Below are positions 25,664 through 34,642 of a DNA stretch of 64,000 bases, piece after piece. How positions within the stretch are numbered: the first letter of the stretch is position 1; the number at the start of each line of letters is the position of its first letter. The notes under the pieces are model-generated. The model had not been told where the DNA came from. It made no database searches and worked only from the letters and a program-made list of their open reading frames with translations. Position numbers and translations under genes: made by a program. Source of the DNA: Cristatella mucedo (lineage: Eukaryota > Bryozoa > Phylactolaemata > Cristatellidae); the NCBI GenBank assembly GCA_009760855.2, contig WPIO01000112.1, positions 489,501-553,500 on the forward strand, written 5' to 3'.

Positions 25664-28600
25664 TCATGCACGCGGCAGTATGCCGTGGCGATCAGAATGG
25701 TAAAACACGGTACTTTACAGCCAGGTCAACATCGTGCAGATCTACTAGGGCCAGCCAGTAAACAAGAAAAATTCAAGCGCCTAAATGGATGCTGGCTCCT
25801 ACCATCATTGTGACCGGGCATTATGATGGGAATTGGTGGCAACGATTGGCCATAAGATTGTATGAGGGAGTGAGAAATTGGCTGGAGATGCAAAGGCAGC
25901 GAAAAAATCAAGATTAGCCGATCAAATAGCCCTTTTTTCTATAGCGACAGAAAGTTTATTAACGGCACTTTCCCAGTTCTTACGCAACGACGTCTATGCT
26001 CCTGCTGTCGACTGTGACCAATCTTCTCCAAGCGGTCCTGATCAGCTAATTTCCTGCCACTAACTTCTTAAACTTTTTTGCTGAGTCGGCTAAGCTTCTC
26101 GGTTTTTTTTGTATGAGATGAAGTCTGTTGGCTATTGAATGTGTACCGAAAGCTGCTACAGAAAACTCTCCTATGCAGCACACACTTAATCTTCGTGACT
26201 TTTCGGAGTTTCAGCCGGAGATACACCACATTGCATATTTCCCCCTCTAGCAGTGGGAGATTAAGAACTATCTGTGGTTGTCTTGCGCCCACAACCTGAG
26301 TCGTGAAGTGCCAGCACTTTCCCTTGGTCGGATACTTAGAGGCAAGGGCAAGACCGACTGATCAAACAACCTCATTTATACAGCAGCAAATGACTACCAC
26401 CACCACTTGAAGAGTGCCATACAGGATTATCAGCTGCAAAACTCTAATACGCAACCAGAGTCATTAAGTCATTGAGTACGAGCACACCACCCCTTGGCTG
26501 AGACATATCTGCAAACTGGCATGAAAAAACACCTCGATGGAGTAATAATGGGACTTACAAAAAAATAAAGTGATGCTTTCAGTCACTGTCAGCACTGGAA
26601 CTGTAGGAAGTTAGCTGCCCCTGCAGCTCAGCGTCAGGCATCAGAGGTCAGGAATTTACTCTCTTCAGTTCACTTGTCACTAGTAACAGGTCTTGGAATG
26701 CTTTACAGAAGCCCTTCTACTTTTTTGTTTTACAAGACATCGATCTCTACTTGATTGCTTCTGCTGGCGGCAATGCGAATACGTTCAGTTGACAGCTGCA
26801 GCGCTGGCGCCTGCATTGCCCTATCGCATTCTGGACTCGCCGACGCTTCTCCCCTTTGCTCAGAGTCGGTGCGTTCTTCTTCATGGCCATGCACATGGTT
26901 TTTGGCAACTTGTCGGCCGTCGACCTGTTCATCATGGAACGAGTGCTGTTCATGTAAGTGCGCGCGAACTTCCGGGCTTGCATCGCGTCGAGGCTATGGC
27001 GCGGCTTGCTAATATCGCATTGTTCGCGGCTTGCCCTGCTGCAGCCGGGCCTTTGAAGTGGGGCCTTCGTGCGGAGGAAAGGGGCAAGCTAGACAGAGAG
27101 GGCGAGGTTACAACCTGCGCGATGCAACCGGTGCCGTGAGAGAGGGCTACCTGCACGTGTGAGGGGCTAACGGCATGGGGCTGAGGGGGCAACCGGAAGT
27201 GGAGAGGATGTGAAAGCAACCAGCTCGGAGAAGGGGGTTTAGGCGGCAATGTGCACCGGTTTGGGAGGATGCCTACGATTGGCAGCACGCGATCTCCTTT
27301 GATTGCAGTCACGAGAACGTCAGCGGCTTCTATCGAGTGTCCAGCTATTTCATGTCGAAGATCGTGTGCGACGTGATTCCGAACAGAACTATTCCCACGC
27401 TGTTCTTCAGTTTAATTTCCTACTGGATGATAGGTAAGCTTGCAATCAAGCAACTTCATACTGCCGGCAGCAAGTCGTTACAATAGTTATAACAATGCCA
27501 ACGAAGCTAAAAAAAAATAACAGTTTGTGCATAATTTCAGCTATATTTTGGGTTTCAATCCTATTCTGGCACAATTCCGGTGAGAATTTTGCTCCTTTTA
27601 TTTAAATGATTGCATTAACCGAGATAGTGGATGAAAACGTGAGCACAGAAGGTGAGCTAACGTTTTCCCACCTTCCGCACTTAAGTGTTATTCACTGTGT
27701 CGATTAATTCAAGTCTGGGGCAAAATGTTCGTACTTTCCAACCCTAGGTTAAGGGTTCGATTCGTGCGTCACACTATCCTATGTGGTAAGCTGGATGATT
27801 GTCGCATAGGCTGTTCTGCTGCTACTACAATGAGGCTATTGAATAAGACGATCCTTGCTTTACGGGCTGCTATAAAAATGCTCAAAAGCTTGTGCAATCG
27901 TTGTCTCTACCAGCCACCGACCGGAATGCAAGCTTCGTGGATGATCGGTGGAGAAGTGCTTGAATCACTTGGCAAAGATTGTGGTAGCACATTAGTAGGG
28001 CAGTCCTCTGCTGTGATTGTGAATCGCTGGTCTACTGTCCTCAAAGTCTTCCAATTGTGAATCGTGAAATTCGCTATCCTTTTTCGCTGCTTCTGTGGCT
28101 CGGTGCAATCAAATAGGATGCCTCGTCCAATAGCTGAGCAGTAGTGGCACACCGGTTAGCCGAAAGGATTTAATGGATCAATGAATCCCCCCACCCTGAG
28201 ACGGCTGACGTCACGTGGTCGTTGTTTTGCCGTTTTTCGTTCGCTCGTCTGCGTCGTGCCGAGCGTCTCGGCCAACCGATGCTGCTGCCTCGCCGCTGCT
28301 CGCTGTCAGCTCTTCGCGCTTTCGCGTGCCCACAGGTTTCGAGCCGGACGCCGGCAAGTTCTTTTTCTTCGTCCTCACTCTGGCGATGACATCGCTTGTG
28401 GCGTCCTCTCTGTCGTTCGTCATCAGTGCGGGCGTAAGGCAGAACGCTGTCGCCAACCTTCTAATCACCCTATGCTACGTGATTATGATGGTAAGACTCG
28501 GGCGTGCTCGATCTCACTCTCTCTCTCTCTCTCTCTCTCTCTTCCTCTCTATCGCCCTTTCTCACTCAACGACACACCAGTGATACCCAGTGGTCCACGG

Positions 28601-31600
28601 GAGTTAGGTGACGTCACGAACACTTGCGCTTGGGAGTCACAGATTGTGCTCCTTCTGGGTTTCGATGATCGGTCGTCCGTGGGCTAACGTGCGGCCGCAC
28701 AGTATATGCATCCAGACGGCGGCGGTAAAGCGCAACCAGTGTGCCAGCGCTCACAGGTTCATGGCAATAGCAATGCAGTCCGTTGGTTTACTGTTATTCT
28801 GTGCCTCTGCCTGCAGGTGTTCAGTGGGTTGCTTGTCAACCTCAAAACGATGGGCGACTGGCTCAAGTGGCTGCAGTGGTTCAGCATTTTCCGCTACAGC
28901 CTCAGGGTGAGCAGCCGCCGGCCGCTGCCGAAATTCGCTTGCGTGCGTGCGTGCGTGCACGCATGCGTGCGTGCACGACAGTAAGCCCGACAGTGCAGGC
29001 GGTGAGAAGTCTCTTTCCCTCCCTGCTTCCTGCTCAGCGACCTGGTGCCACTGGTGCCGCTGCCGCCTCTCAGCTGCTGCCTCGTCGGTGCCCGTGCCAC
29101 GCCTGCTTCGACTGCCTGCTTCTGCATCCATGCCCCGTTCTCGATCTCGGCGCAGGCTCTGTCCATTAACGAGTTCAAGGACAAGGACTTCTACGTGATC
29201 TTCAATGGCACGCAAGTCAACTCGCCGAGCTGGTAGGCCAAGTCGGCGTCGGCGAAGCTGGCTCCTGTGCTCCCAGTTCTGAAGACTTGTTATCATTAAT
29301 ATCGTTATTGTCAGCAGCAGCAGTGCTGGCACTCGCCTGTGTTGTTGGGTCGGATGGCTAAAGTGTCCAAACCTGCAAGTGCCATGCCTTGCATCGTTAA
29401 CTCTTCATTCACGCCGTGAGAGATTTTCTCAGCAATATTTTCCTGTTGACCGGGTGCCAGAATTTGGCTTCTTTTAATTTTGCTCTAAAGTCAGGCAAGG
29501 CGAGGCCCCTCCCCGCACCCACAAACATCAAGGTGTTGCACTTATTTTTGCAATACGACGCTTACAGTTGGGTACACAACTCTTCAGGTACATTGCTCTG
29601 TATTGAACTTAACAACTATGTTGTTGCACCACTTCTCAGCAACTTATACTGGCTCCCCATCAAGTAGAACTCTGACTTCAAGGTTCTGTCCTCAACGTTT
29701 AGGTCCCTTCATTCTCTTACTCGTGCCTAACTTCTCCTGCCATTTCTCCTTCCTGAACTACGCCTACTCAAACTAGCCATCGTCCAACATGCTCTCGCTC
29801 CAGTCATTTCTCTGTTCCTCTAACCAATTTTAAATCCTTTGGAGACCACGAGTCCAGTTCACATATTCTCAGGACCTAGAATTCACTCCCATATTCACAC
29901 TGTCAAGCCAAACCGAGACCTGAAGACATAGCGATGAAGCAGCTAAAACCAGAATGCTCATCTCAGCATTAGTCTCAGCATGAGATCCTGTAGTTTGTGC
30001 TTTGTTTGCGTATCTGAGCTGAAATCAATGATAATAATAGTATTACTTGTAATTCTTTTATGTAGCACCCCTACAGAACCAAATCTCTCTCTAGGCACTA
30101 TAGAATTCGCTGCCGTAGAAGCAATAGCGAAGAGTTAAAAAATTAGCAAGTAGTCTTGCTTAGATTGGCATTCAAAAGCAAACAAGATGAAACACACGAC
30201 TGCCTGTAAGCAGGGACAGCTAATGATGCAATGCTCAGAATAAAATACAGGTTCTCTGGGGCTCAGCAAAATTCGAGTAGAATATATTTGCTTTTGGCCC
30301 TTTACAAGTCAATGTAGGTGTTGGCAGAAGCGGGAGAAAGTTGCACACTCTCGGGCAATGCGAGTTGAAGGCTCAATTACAGAAAGATTTAAGTTTAGCG
30401 TTAGGAAATAATGCGAGTTATAGCCTACCAGTAGCCACGCTTCCTTTACGGCACATGTCATGTGCATAGCAAGTGATTTAGATCACTTGGGGCGATATCG
30501 AAATGCTTTATTGCTATTACTAGTATTATTATTTCCAACGCTTGTATCTAGAGGCTTGCGGTCACCTCGAACCTGATTTGTGCCGTCGCAGATTGATCGA
30601 TTAAGGTTTGAGCCCAGGGCTCGAAGTCGAGCTTGAGCTTGCTTCGCGCATAAAAAAATATGATTAATATTTGTATAGCACCCCACGAGAACTTGAATCT
30701 TTCTCCAGGCATTTTAAATATGCGGCGGGGCTCGAGTCTACACGACCTCGATCATGAAATGCACATACATTCACCTTGATCGGGGCGAGTACGTTCACCG
30801 CCGTAGCAAGCCGTCGCGAAGCAGTGTCTAGTATCGTATTCTCAGGAAGATGAATGAGCGTCGTAGTGTGGTCGCCGCGATTTTTGTGGAATCATAAAAG
30901 ACGCAGATCGGTATCAGTGCTATGCATCTAATACGTGCAGCTTTTTTTTGTATCTCTGTTGGTGCTGCTGCACCATCCAACTGTGTCTTCATATCAACGT
31001 CGAAGCAGTTTGTGTGTGCGCATTACTTGCCTTTACATTCAGAGCAGCTGCAGCAGGTCGCTTCCTTTCTATCAGACTGCATACGCCCGAATGCTTGCCC
31101 AGCTCTCTGATCGCGATGCACGTCTGGTGTCGCGAACTCGCTTGACTTGGACCAACTGGTTTGCCGCAAATGTGTACACGGTGAAACCGATACGAGCCAT
31201 GAAGATCCGCACCAATTGGTACCATTGGGGGGGGGGGTACGAAGGGTTGCAGTACCCTATCCAACCAGAGGGGGCCTCGGCATCACCCGGCTGACCTAAG
31301 CAGGAGCACATCGTGGGCACATCGTAGGGACGCTTTGGCTGCATCCGCGCCTGCCAGTCTGCTCGTCGGCGATCGCTCTGGTTTGCCGGCTGTTGTGACG
31401 TAGTCGCAGCCATATTTGGTAGAATGGGGGCATAGGACGTCATTTGCTGAGGCAAGATCCTGCGCCAATCGCTGAAGGTTAATACCGTGACGACCCAATG
31501 AGTCCACCTCAAGGGTAAGGGCGGAAGGAGTTTGCCACGATCCGAGAACTCGCTGCCAGCTGCCTCTCGTTTACGAAGCTAGTGCGGTAGCAGTACAGCT

Positions 31601-32361
31601 GCCGAGAGCTGCTCTCTCAGTTGGCCTCTGCTCTCAATAAAGGTTCAGAGGTCGGCGTGGGCTTTCGATTGCCACTGATTAGCTCGAGACGAATCCTAAT
31701 GTGAATCTTAGCATTCGCTTTCTCGGATGACCTTCGGGAGGTACAGCCGTTGTGACTACTTTCTGCAACGACCACAGACCATGCCAGCAGCATATACCGA
31801 TCCAGGGAGATGGGCATGCGGCAGGCGGTGTGATGTTTTTGATTATCTCAGCGATCGCACGTAAGCGATCGGCTCACTTACCCGTGACTAGCACGTAGGA
31901 ATCTTGCTGACTCGCGTTGAAAATTAAGTCGCGTTCCTGCCGTAAATAGACCTCGGCTTTCTTCCTAGATCTGTCGGTAGAGGCTGAGCCAAGATTTTCA
32001 GGCCAAGACTCGCAGGATGTTTTCGTGGAGGAGGCAAGACCAGCAAGAAGTGAGAAGTTATCGCTTCCACTCACAGTTTTTAGTCGACACGCATTTAGAG
32101 GCTGTCCATAGAGTGGAAGTAGGCACAATTTCGGCGATGTCGAGGGTCGGTGGCGTAGATAAAGGGGCGGCCCAGGTCGCTGCACGGCTCTAAGGCATTT
32201 GTCCTCCCTGCCCAACTGAGAGTGACTCCGCCAGTGTCTGTTGGGCTTCCATACCCAGGAAGACCACTCGATTACCAGGTAAGTGGTCAACTCGGCACAA
32301 GACCATTTGTTCAGCCGTTTTCAGCCAAAAAGATGGAGAGCGAGAATGACTGGCGCGACCC

Positions 32362-32416
<55 letters not shown>

Positions 32417-32700
32417 GAAGTGGATGGTGCTCCCCTGTCACCCGTAAATTCCCTACAACTTTCCGAAAATGGGCCGACAGAGTGTTGGCGGTAGCATTCG
32501 AGATTCATCCTTATTTCGCCTTGCATTATCGTGTCTGCTTTGCCGTTTACAGTTCCGGAAACTCCTACCTAACCAAGCAGGAGATACCGTACGATACACT
32601 GTGGGACATGTGGCAGAACATCGTGGCCATGGCCGTCATGTCTGTGATTCTGCTCATCTTGACCTACGTCCAGCTTCGCCGTGTCAACAAGCAGAAGTAG
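14112..32700 (+). CDS. ABCG2-like: ABCG2-like half ABC transporter, copy B (complete, 18 coding exons, 756 aa)
   Basis: Joining 14112-14488, 15752-15814, 15915-16029, 16288-16440, 18104-18261, 18513-18664, 18848-19021, 20996-21034, 21121-21205, 23927-24044, 24153-24218, 25420-25505, 26864-26953, 27309-27433, 28336-28490, 28817-28906, 29156-29232 and 32553-32700 gives 2271 nt, exactly 757 codons with the stop, every intron being GT-AG. Order: N-terminal tail (1-90), nucleotide-binding domain with Walker A 139-147, Q-loop Q185, signature 245-249, Walker B 265-270 with catalytic E270 and switch H302, a linker (about 398-440), then six membrane helices. As in other ABCG half transporters it should dimerise and use ATP hydrolysis to export hydrophobic or conjugated compounds across the plasma membrane. 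It is about 100 residues longer than human ABCG2, mostly in the N-terminal tail and linker. The Arg in IPNRTIP matches human R482. Introns are packed with LINE, SINE and microsatellite sequence. Confidence 0.93.
14680..14805 (+). mobile_element. LINE family B tail fragment in copy B intron 1
   Basis: AATGTAAAGCGCCTAGAAAG, then GATTAAGTTCTCTGAGGGCG and ATT repeats. Confidence 0.8.
15355..15545 (-). mobile_element. SINE S1 in copy B intron 1
   Basis: Minus strand shows the diverged B box and GCTGATAGCAGCTAAAGC, followed by GGCTGTTGAATTAGC. Confidence 0.55.
15752..15814 (+). CDS. Copy B exon 2 (Walker A)
   Basis: 63 nt, residues 126-147. It contains the P-loop GPTGCGKSS (139-147), whose lysine K145 binds ATP phosphates. 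Human ABCG2 has GPTGGGKSS. Confidence 0.93.
15915..16029 (+). CDS. Copy B exon 3 (Q-loop)
   Basis: 115 nt, residues 148-185: [16 protein letters not shown] to SGYVVQ, ending on the Q-loop glutamine Q185 in phase 0. Confidence 0.93.
16288..16440 (+). CDS. Copy B exon 4 (helical subdomain)
   Basis: 51 codons, residues 186-236, [18 protein letters not shown] to ADTK. It aligns with human DDVVMGTLTVRENLQFSA and is phase 0 on both sides. Confidence 0.93.
17570..17725 (-). mobile_element. SINE S2 in copy B intron 4
   Basis: Plus strand GATAGCGCCCAGAGAGGACT (the LINE B-like tail), then GGGCTCGAGCCCACGACCTC (tRNA B-box region on minus). Confidence 0.65.
17797..17880. repeat. (CT)n tract in copy B intron 4
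   Basis: Nearly pure CT about 220 bases upstream of exon 5. Copy C has a longer CT tract at the same relative place. Confidence 0.95.
18104..18261 (+). CDS. Copy B exon 5 (signature and Walker B)
   Basis: 158 nt, residues 237-289. It holds the ABC signature VSGGERKRT (245-253), Walker B VLFLDEP with the catalytic glutamate E270, and the D-loop GLDS. Confidence 0.95.
18513..18664 (+). CDS. Copy B exon 6 (H-loop)
   Basis: 152 nt, residues 289-340. It contains [13 protein letters not shown] with switch histidine H302. The acceptor after ttgagcag keeps exact alignment with the human protein. The donor is GTTCGC, unusual but the same in copy C. Confidence 0.88.
18848..19021 (+). CDS. Copy B exon 7 (end of nucleotide-binding domain)
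   Basis: 174 nt, residues 340-398: [20 protein letters not shown] matches human YNNPADFFLDIING. The rest is a weakly conserved linker. The donor gtagtc is weak; copy C uses gtagct at the same codon. Confidence 0.87.
19056..19158. repeat. (CA)n in copy B intron 7
   Basis: About 50 CA units soon after the exon 7 donor. Confidence 0.95.
19780..20300 (-). mobile_element. Old LINE fragment containing a 150-bp tandem duplication
   Basis: AGGCCGGAAGCAAAATA through CTAGCTGACAAGCTTT occurs at about 19960-20105 and again at 20109-20270, with a 17-base insertion in the second unit. The arrangement resembles the minus-strand LINE B body. Confidence 0.6.
20325..20455 (+). mobile_element. SINE S1 in copy B intron 7
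   Basis: B box CGTTTGAGTTC, GGCGATTCTTTATTG, GCGGTGGTGATAGCTGATAA, CTCTTCTGCTGCTATATAAA. Confidence 0.7.
20462..20760 (-). mobile_element. LINE family B 3' end, minus strand
   Basis: Reads on plus AATAATAATA, TTGTATAGCGCCTTCAGAGG, CTTAATCTCTTTCTAG and GACATGCACAGGGTCAGCAT, the 3' UTR of family B. Confidence 0.75.
20996..21034 (+). CDS. Copy B exon 8 (linker micro-exon)
   Basis: 39 nt behind a T-rich acceptor, encoding an acidic linker with NDDQ. There is little family conservation. It is supported by an exon of the same length and phase in copy C (55869-55907), which also starts with a shared NDD. Confidence 0.75.
21121..21205 (+). CDS. Copy B exon 9 (linker)
   Basis: 85 nt; the frame includes [19 protein letters not shown]. 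Copy C has an 85-nt exon with GPSKGRTRMFAQLFTGSSW in the same phase. Confidence 0.83.
21795..23440 (+). mobile_element. LINE family A, 5'-truncated, in copy B intron 9
   Basis: Carries most of the reverse transcriptase in broken frames: NYRPVSLL-like start, [15 protein letters not shown], catalytic [11 protein letters not shown] (about 22386-22418), [28 protein letters not shown], and the 3' end GACGGAGGTACATTAGATTA with CATTACATAA. Several stops and frameshifts make it a dead copy. Confidence 0.9.
23927..24044 (+). CDS. Copy B exon 10 (linker to membrane domain)
   Basis: 118 nt, residues 439-478, ending [13 protein letters not shown]. It aligns with human ITVFKEISYTTSFCHQ just before the first membrane helix. 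Confidence 0.87.
24153..24218 (+). CDS. Copy B exon 11 (coupling helix)
   Basis: 22 codons, residues 479-500: [20 protein letters not shown], matching human WVSKRSFKNLLGNPQAS. Phase 0. Confidence 0.9.
24905..25085 (+). mobile_element. SINE S1 in copy B intron 11
   Basis: One of the better copies: GTCGTGGGTTCGAGTCCGGC (B box), GGGCGATCCTGTATTGCCCA, GCCGTAAAGGCTCTTTTGCC, GAGGCTGTTTGTTTCATCAG. Confidence 0.78.
25420..25505 (+). CDS. Copy B exon 12 (membrane helix 1)
   Basis: 86 nt, residues 501-529. Hydrophobic [18 protein letters not shown], then DSGVQNR, which matches human DSTGIQNR. Confidence 0.92.
25592..25661. repeat. (GA)n in copy B intron 12
   Basis: 35 GA units. Confidence 0.95.
25965..26245 (+). 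mobile_element. LINE family A 3' fragment in copy B intron 12
   Basis: TTCTTACGCAACGACGTCTA, then GAATGTGTACCGAAAGCTGC and GGAGATACACCACATTGCAT match the family A 3' end, diverged. Confidence 0.7.
26280..26450 (-). mobile_element. SINE S1 in copy B intron 12
   Basis: Plus reads AACCTCATTTATACAGCAGC and CACCACCACTTGAAG, the reverse of the S1 body, with a degraded tRNA head. Confidence 0.55.
26864..26953 (+). CDS. Copy B exon 13 (membrane helix 2)
   Basis: 90 nt, residues 529-559, with [11 protein letters not shown] matching human VSAVELFVVEK. The residue aligned with human N436 is His (H539); F542 aligns with F439. Confidence 0.92.
27100..27290. repeat. Degenerate G-rich minisatellite in copy B intron 13
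   Basis: Repeated, drifted units around GGGCAACC and CTGCACG. The same intron of copy C has a clearer version at 60140-60390. Confidence 0.55.
27309..27433 (+). CDS. Copy B exon 14 (membrane helix 3)
   Basis: 125 nt, residues 559-601: [18 protein letters not shown], then [13 protein letters not shown]. The arginine corresponds to human R482. It is base-for-base identical to exon 14 of copy C. Confidence 0.94.
27715..27870 (+). mobile_element. SINE S1 (degraded) in copy B intron 14
   Basis: AAGGGTTCGATTCGTGCGTC, then GTCGCATAGGCTGTTCTGCT and ATGAGGCTATTGAATAAGAC. Confidence 0.55.
28336..28490 (+). CDS. Copy B exon 15 (membrane helices 4 and start of 5)
   Basis: 155 nt, residues 601-652, with [20 protein letters not shown] and [11 protein letters not shown], two strongly hydrophobic stretches as in human ABCG2. 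Confidence 0.93.
28508..28541. repeat. (CT)n in copy B intron 15
   Basis: About 17 CT units, 18 bases after the exon 15 donor. Confidence 0.9.
28817..28906 (+). CDS. Copy B exon 16 (leucine plug)
   Basis: 30 codons, residues 653-682: VFSGLLVN carries the two leucines (657-658) that match the human L554/L555 plug, followed by [16 protein letters not shown]. Confidence 0.94.
28940..28979. repeat. GCGT/GCAC-rich repeat in copy B intron 16
   Basis: GCGTGCGTGCGTGCACGCAT is partly self-complementary. Confidence 0.8.
29156..29232 (+). CDS. Copy B exon 17 (extracellular loop)
   Basis: 77 nt, residues 683-708, [12 protein letters not shown], then an N-G-T sequon. The loop has no cysteine until the one completed by exon 18. 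The donor is gtaggc, as in copy C; copy A has gtaagt. Confidence 0.9.
29520..30010 (+). mobile_element. Old LINE fragment in copy B intron 17, shared with copy C
   Basis: Contains CTTATACTGGCTCCCCATCA (LYWLPIK), matching 62150-62595 in intron 17 of copy C, including CTAACTTCTCCTG and CAAACTAGCC downstream. Confidence 0.7.
30040..30480 (-). mobile_element. Old LINE 3' region in copy B intron 17, shared with copy C
   Basis: TATGTAGCACCCCTACAG and AGAAGCAATAGCGAAGAGTT match TGTATAGCACCCTAAGACA and AGAAGCAATAACCAAGAGTT at 62610-62690. Confidence 0.65.
30655..30800 (-). mobile_element. SINE S2 in copy B intron 17
   Basis: TTGTATAGCACCCCACGAGA (LINE B-like tail), GGGGCTCGAGTCTACACGAC (B box) and CCTTGATCGGGGCGAGTACG (A-box side). 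It is absent from the aligned intron of copy C near 63480. Confidence 0.72.
32365..32413. repeat. (GA)n in copy B intron 17
   Basis: 24 GA units about 140 bases before exon 18. Confidence 0.95.
32553..32700 (+). CDS. Copy B exon 18 (last, membrane helix 6 and stop)
   Basis: 148 nt behind the acceptor gccgtttacag. It encodes [14 protein letters not shown], a conserved LWDMWQN segment, the helix [18 protein letters not shown] and the stop at 32698-32700. Confidence 0.93.
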
Positions 32701-32988
32701 AGTGTCGTCTGCAAGCATGGCCCAGCTACGGCACAAGGATCCATCTGCTGGACGCAGCAGTCAAAACACGAATTGGATTTTTTACGAACAAGCCCTGTGA
32801 TGTGTGGTTCGCGCCGCCTCTAACGGACATGAAGCAGTCGTCTCTGCAACGCGGCTTCGTAAAAACAGCTTAGCGACATGCCCTGCCGCTAAGCCGTACA
32901 CTGAGACTGAGCCACTTCGGCTTCTGGAATCGGACTTGGCTCATGGAGCGCTGCGGCCTTGGCATTGGTTAGGAGCCGGCATGCATTC

Positions 32989-33064
<76 letters not shown>

Positions 33065-33114
33065 ATCTTCTCCTCTCCCCCTCTCTCTCTCTCTCTCTCT
33101 CGCTCTCTCTCTCG

Positions 33115-33150
<36 letters not shown>

Positions 33151-33689
33151 GCAGCGCTGACTCCTCTGCCGGCTGCTCTAGCGACGGCCGTTCTCTTTGC
33201 TTGCCCCCGTCGTTGGAACTTGGCCAGCTGCTATGGTGCTCGGCACTTTTATTATACGGGCTATTTTTCTTTACTAATTTGACTGGACGCGATATTCGAA
33301 AAACTTTGCCGCACATCGTCTCGAATCTAGAGTCGGCCTCACATTCAGCTGAGGAAACTTGGCAAAAGCAGAGCCTGCCTAGACAAGATGACAAACCAGC
33401 TCATGCGTTGGTGATACTGTTACTAGAATTCCCGGCATTCGTGACTTTTTGCCACTTTGCTTCCTGCAATTGATGCCAATTGGTATCCACAATCTTACCA
33501 AATGTGGATACACTATATAACTCATGTATATAGTTACCTAAGTGAACTCATTTTCGATCTATATGCTTCTCTTGCTCTGCAGAGCTCTGCCTACGACCTC
33601 GATCACCAGAGGCAATCACCTGACCGTTGGAGCAACCCAATAGTAAGGTTACTAAGAGTGGGCACAACTGTAGCGACAGCTGGGGATCA
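32701..33689. other. 3' flank of copy B with long (CT)n at 32992-33150
   Basis: No AATAAA was seen soon after the stop. The CT tract has a short TTTATCTTCTCC interruption and CGCTCT variants. No other gene seen. Confidence 0.7.
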
Positions 33690-34275
33690 TAAATACAATT
33701 CATTTGTATAGCGGCATAAGAGAACTAAATTTCTATTCAGGCGCTTCACATATGCCATGGGACTCTAGCCCACCGTCGTCAAATGCTAATAATAATCCTT
33801 TTGATATAACGCCCTCAGAAAACGTAATCTCTTTATACGCTCTTGAAATTTGCGACAAAGGGAAACGCGATTGAATGGTGAGTAGTACCATGCTTGATAA
33901 ACAACATGGATAACATGGTTAGGGGTGACATGCACAGGGTCAGCATGCAAGTGTGGTTAGTGGCAGCATGCACAGTGTCAGCACGCATAAGCACGTGAAG
34001 GACGAATCACAGGGACCCACCAAATGCTTTCCTAAATAGGTGCGTTTCTAAGTTCTTTTTAAATGTGGTCAAGTCAGGGGATTTTCTGACGCAAGTCGGA
34101 GGGAGTTCCAGGCTTTGGGAGCCTACGAACTAAATGCACGGTCTTCAAAGGATTTGAGGTTTGTACGAGGTATTGGTAAACTGTTAGATTCCAAAAAGCG
34201 GGTGGTACGATGCTGGACCTGGTCAAATACATTCACCGTGACCTTGATCGAAGCGAGCACCTTGACCACTGGGCC
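33690..34275 (-). mobile_element. SINE S2 split by a LINE family B insertion
   Basis: S2 tail half 33690-33784 and S2 tRNA half 34222-34275 (CCTTGATCGAAGCGAGCACC) flank a 5'-truncated minus-strand LINE B (33786-34221), which starts with TAATAATAATCC and ends near GGTGGTACGATGCTGGACCT. GTCAAAT flanks both sides as a target duplication. Confidence 0.78.
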
Positions 34276-34642
34276 AATCCAGCGCGGCCGATGCTGGAGC
34301 AAAATTTGGTACGAATGCGAGAGCTAACGCCGACAGGCGCGAGGAAGGGGCGGTGAGGAGTGCGTCGACTGGACGGCTGGCGGAAATGGCGAGCATTAAG
34401 ATGTTCGTGAGCGCGTAATTTCTCATGCACGACGGTCGAAAGCAAATCGATATGCTCCAAAATAACATTAGTTAAATTTTTTTCATTATTTATTGCTCGT
34501 AATCGCTTAAGTTTTCAGATAATTCTACAACGGTGCCAAAAAGCTAGGGCACTTGGGGCTGAGACGCGACCTCGAGGGGTGTGGTACAAGGTCAACAATC
34601 TTTCTTCGAAATCTGCTCAGAAATGCTCCACTGCTCCTTTAA
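34276..34642. other. Intergenic, nothing recognised
   Basis: No recognised gene or repeat. Confidence 0.5.

Noticed and set aside
29222-29240. Truncated isoform by reading through the exon 17 donor (TGG TAG)
   Set aside because: A phase-2 donor starting GTA always gives TAG or TAA here; all three copies show it, so it is a by-product of the splice site rather than evidence for an isoform.
31072-32290. Minus-strand frames with CSCLGQPGD (zinc-knuckle-like) and [10 protein letters not shown] (aspartic-protease-like)
   Set aside because: The cysteine spacing is wrong, the order on the minus strand would put protease before gag, and the region is intron 17 of copy B. Chance resemblance is more likely than an LTR retroelement.
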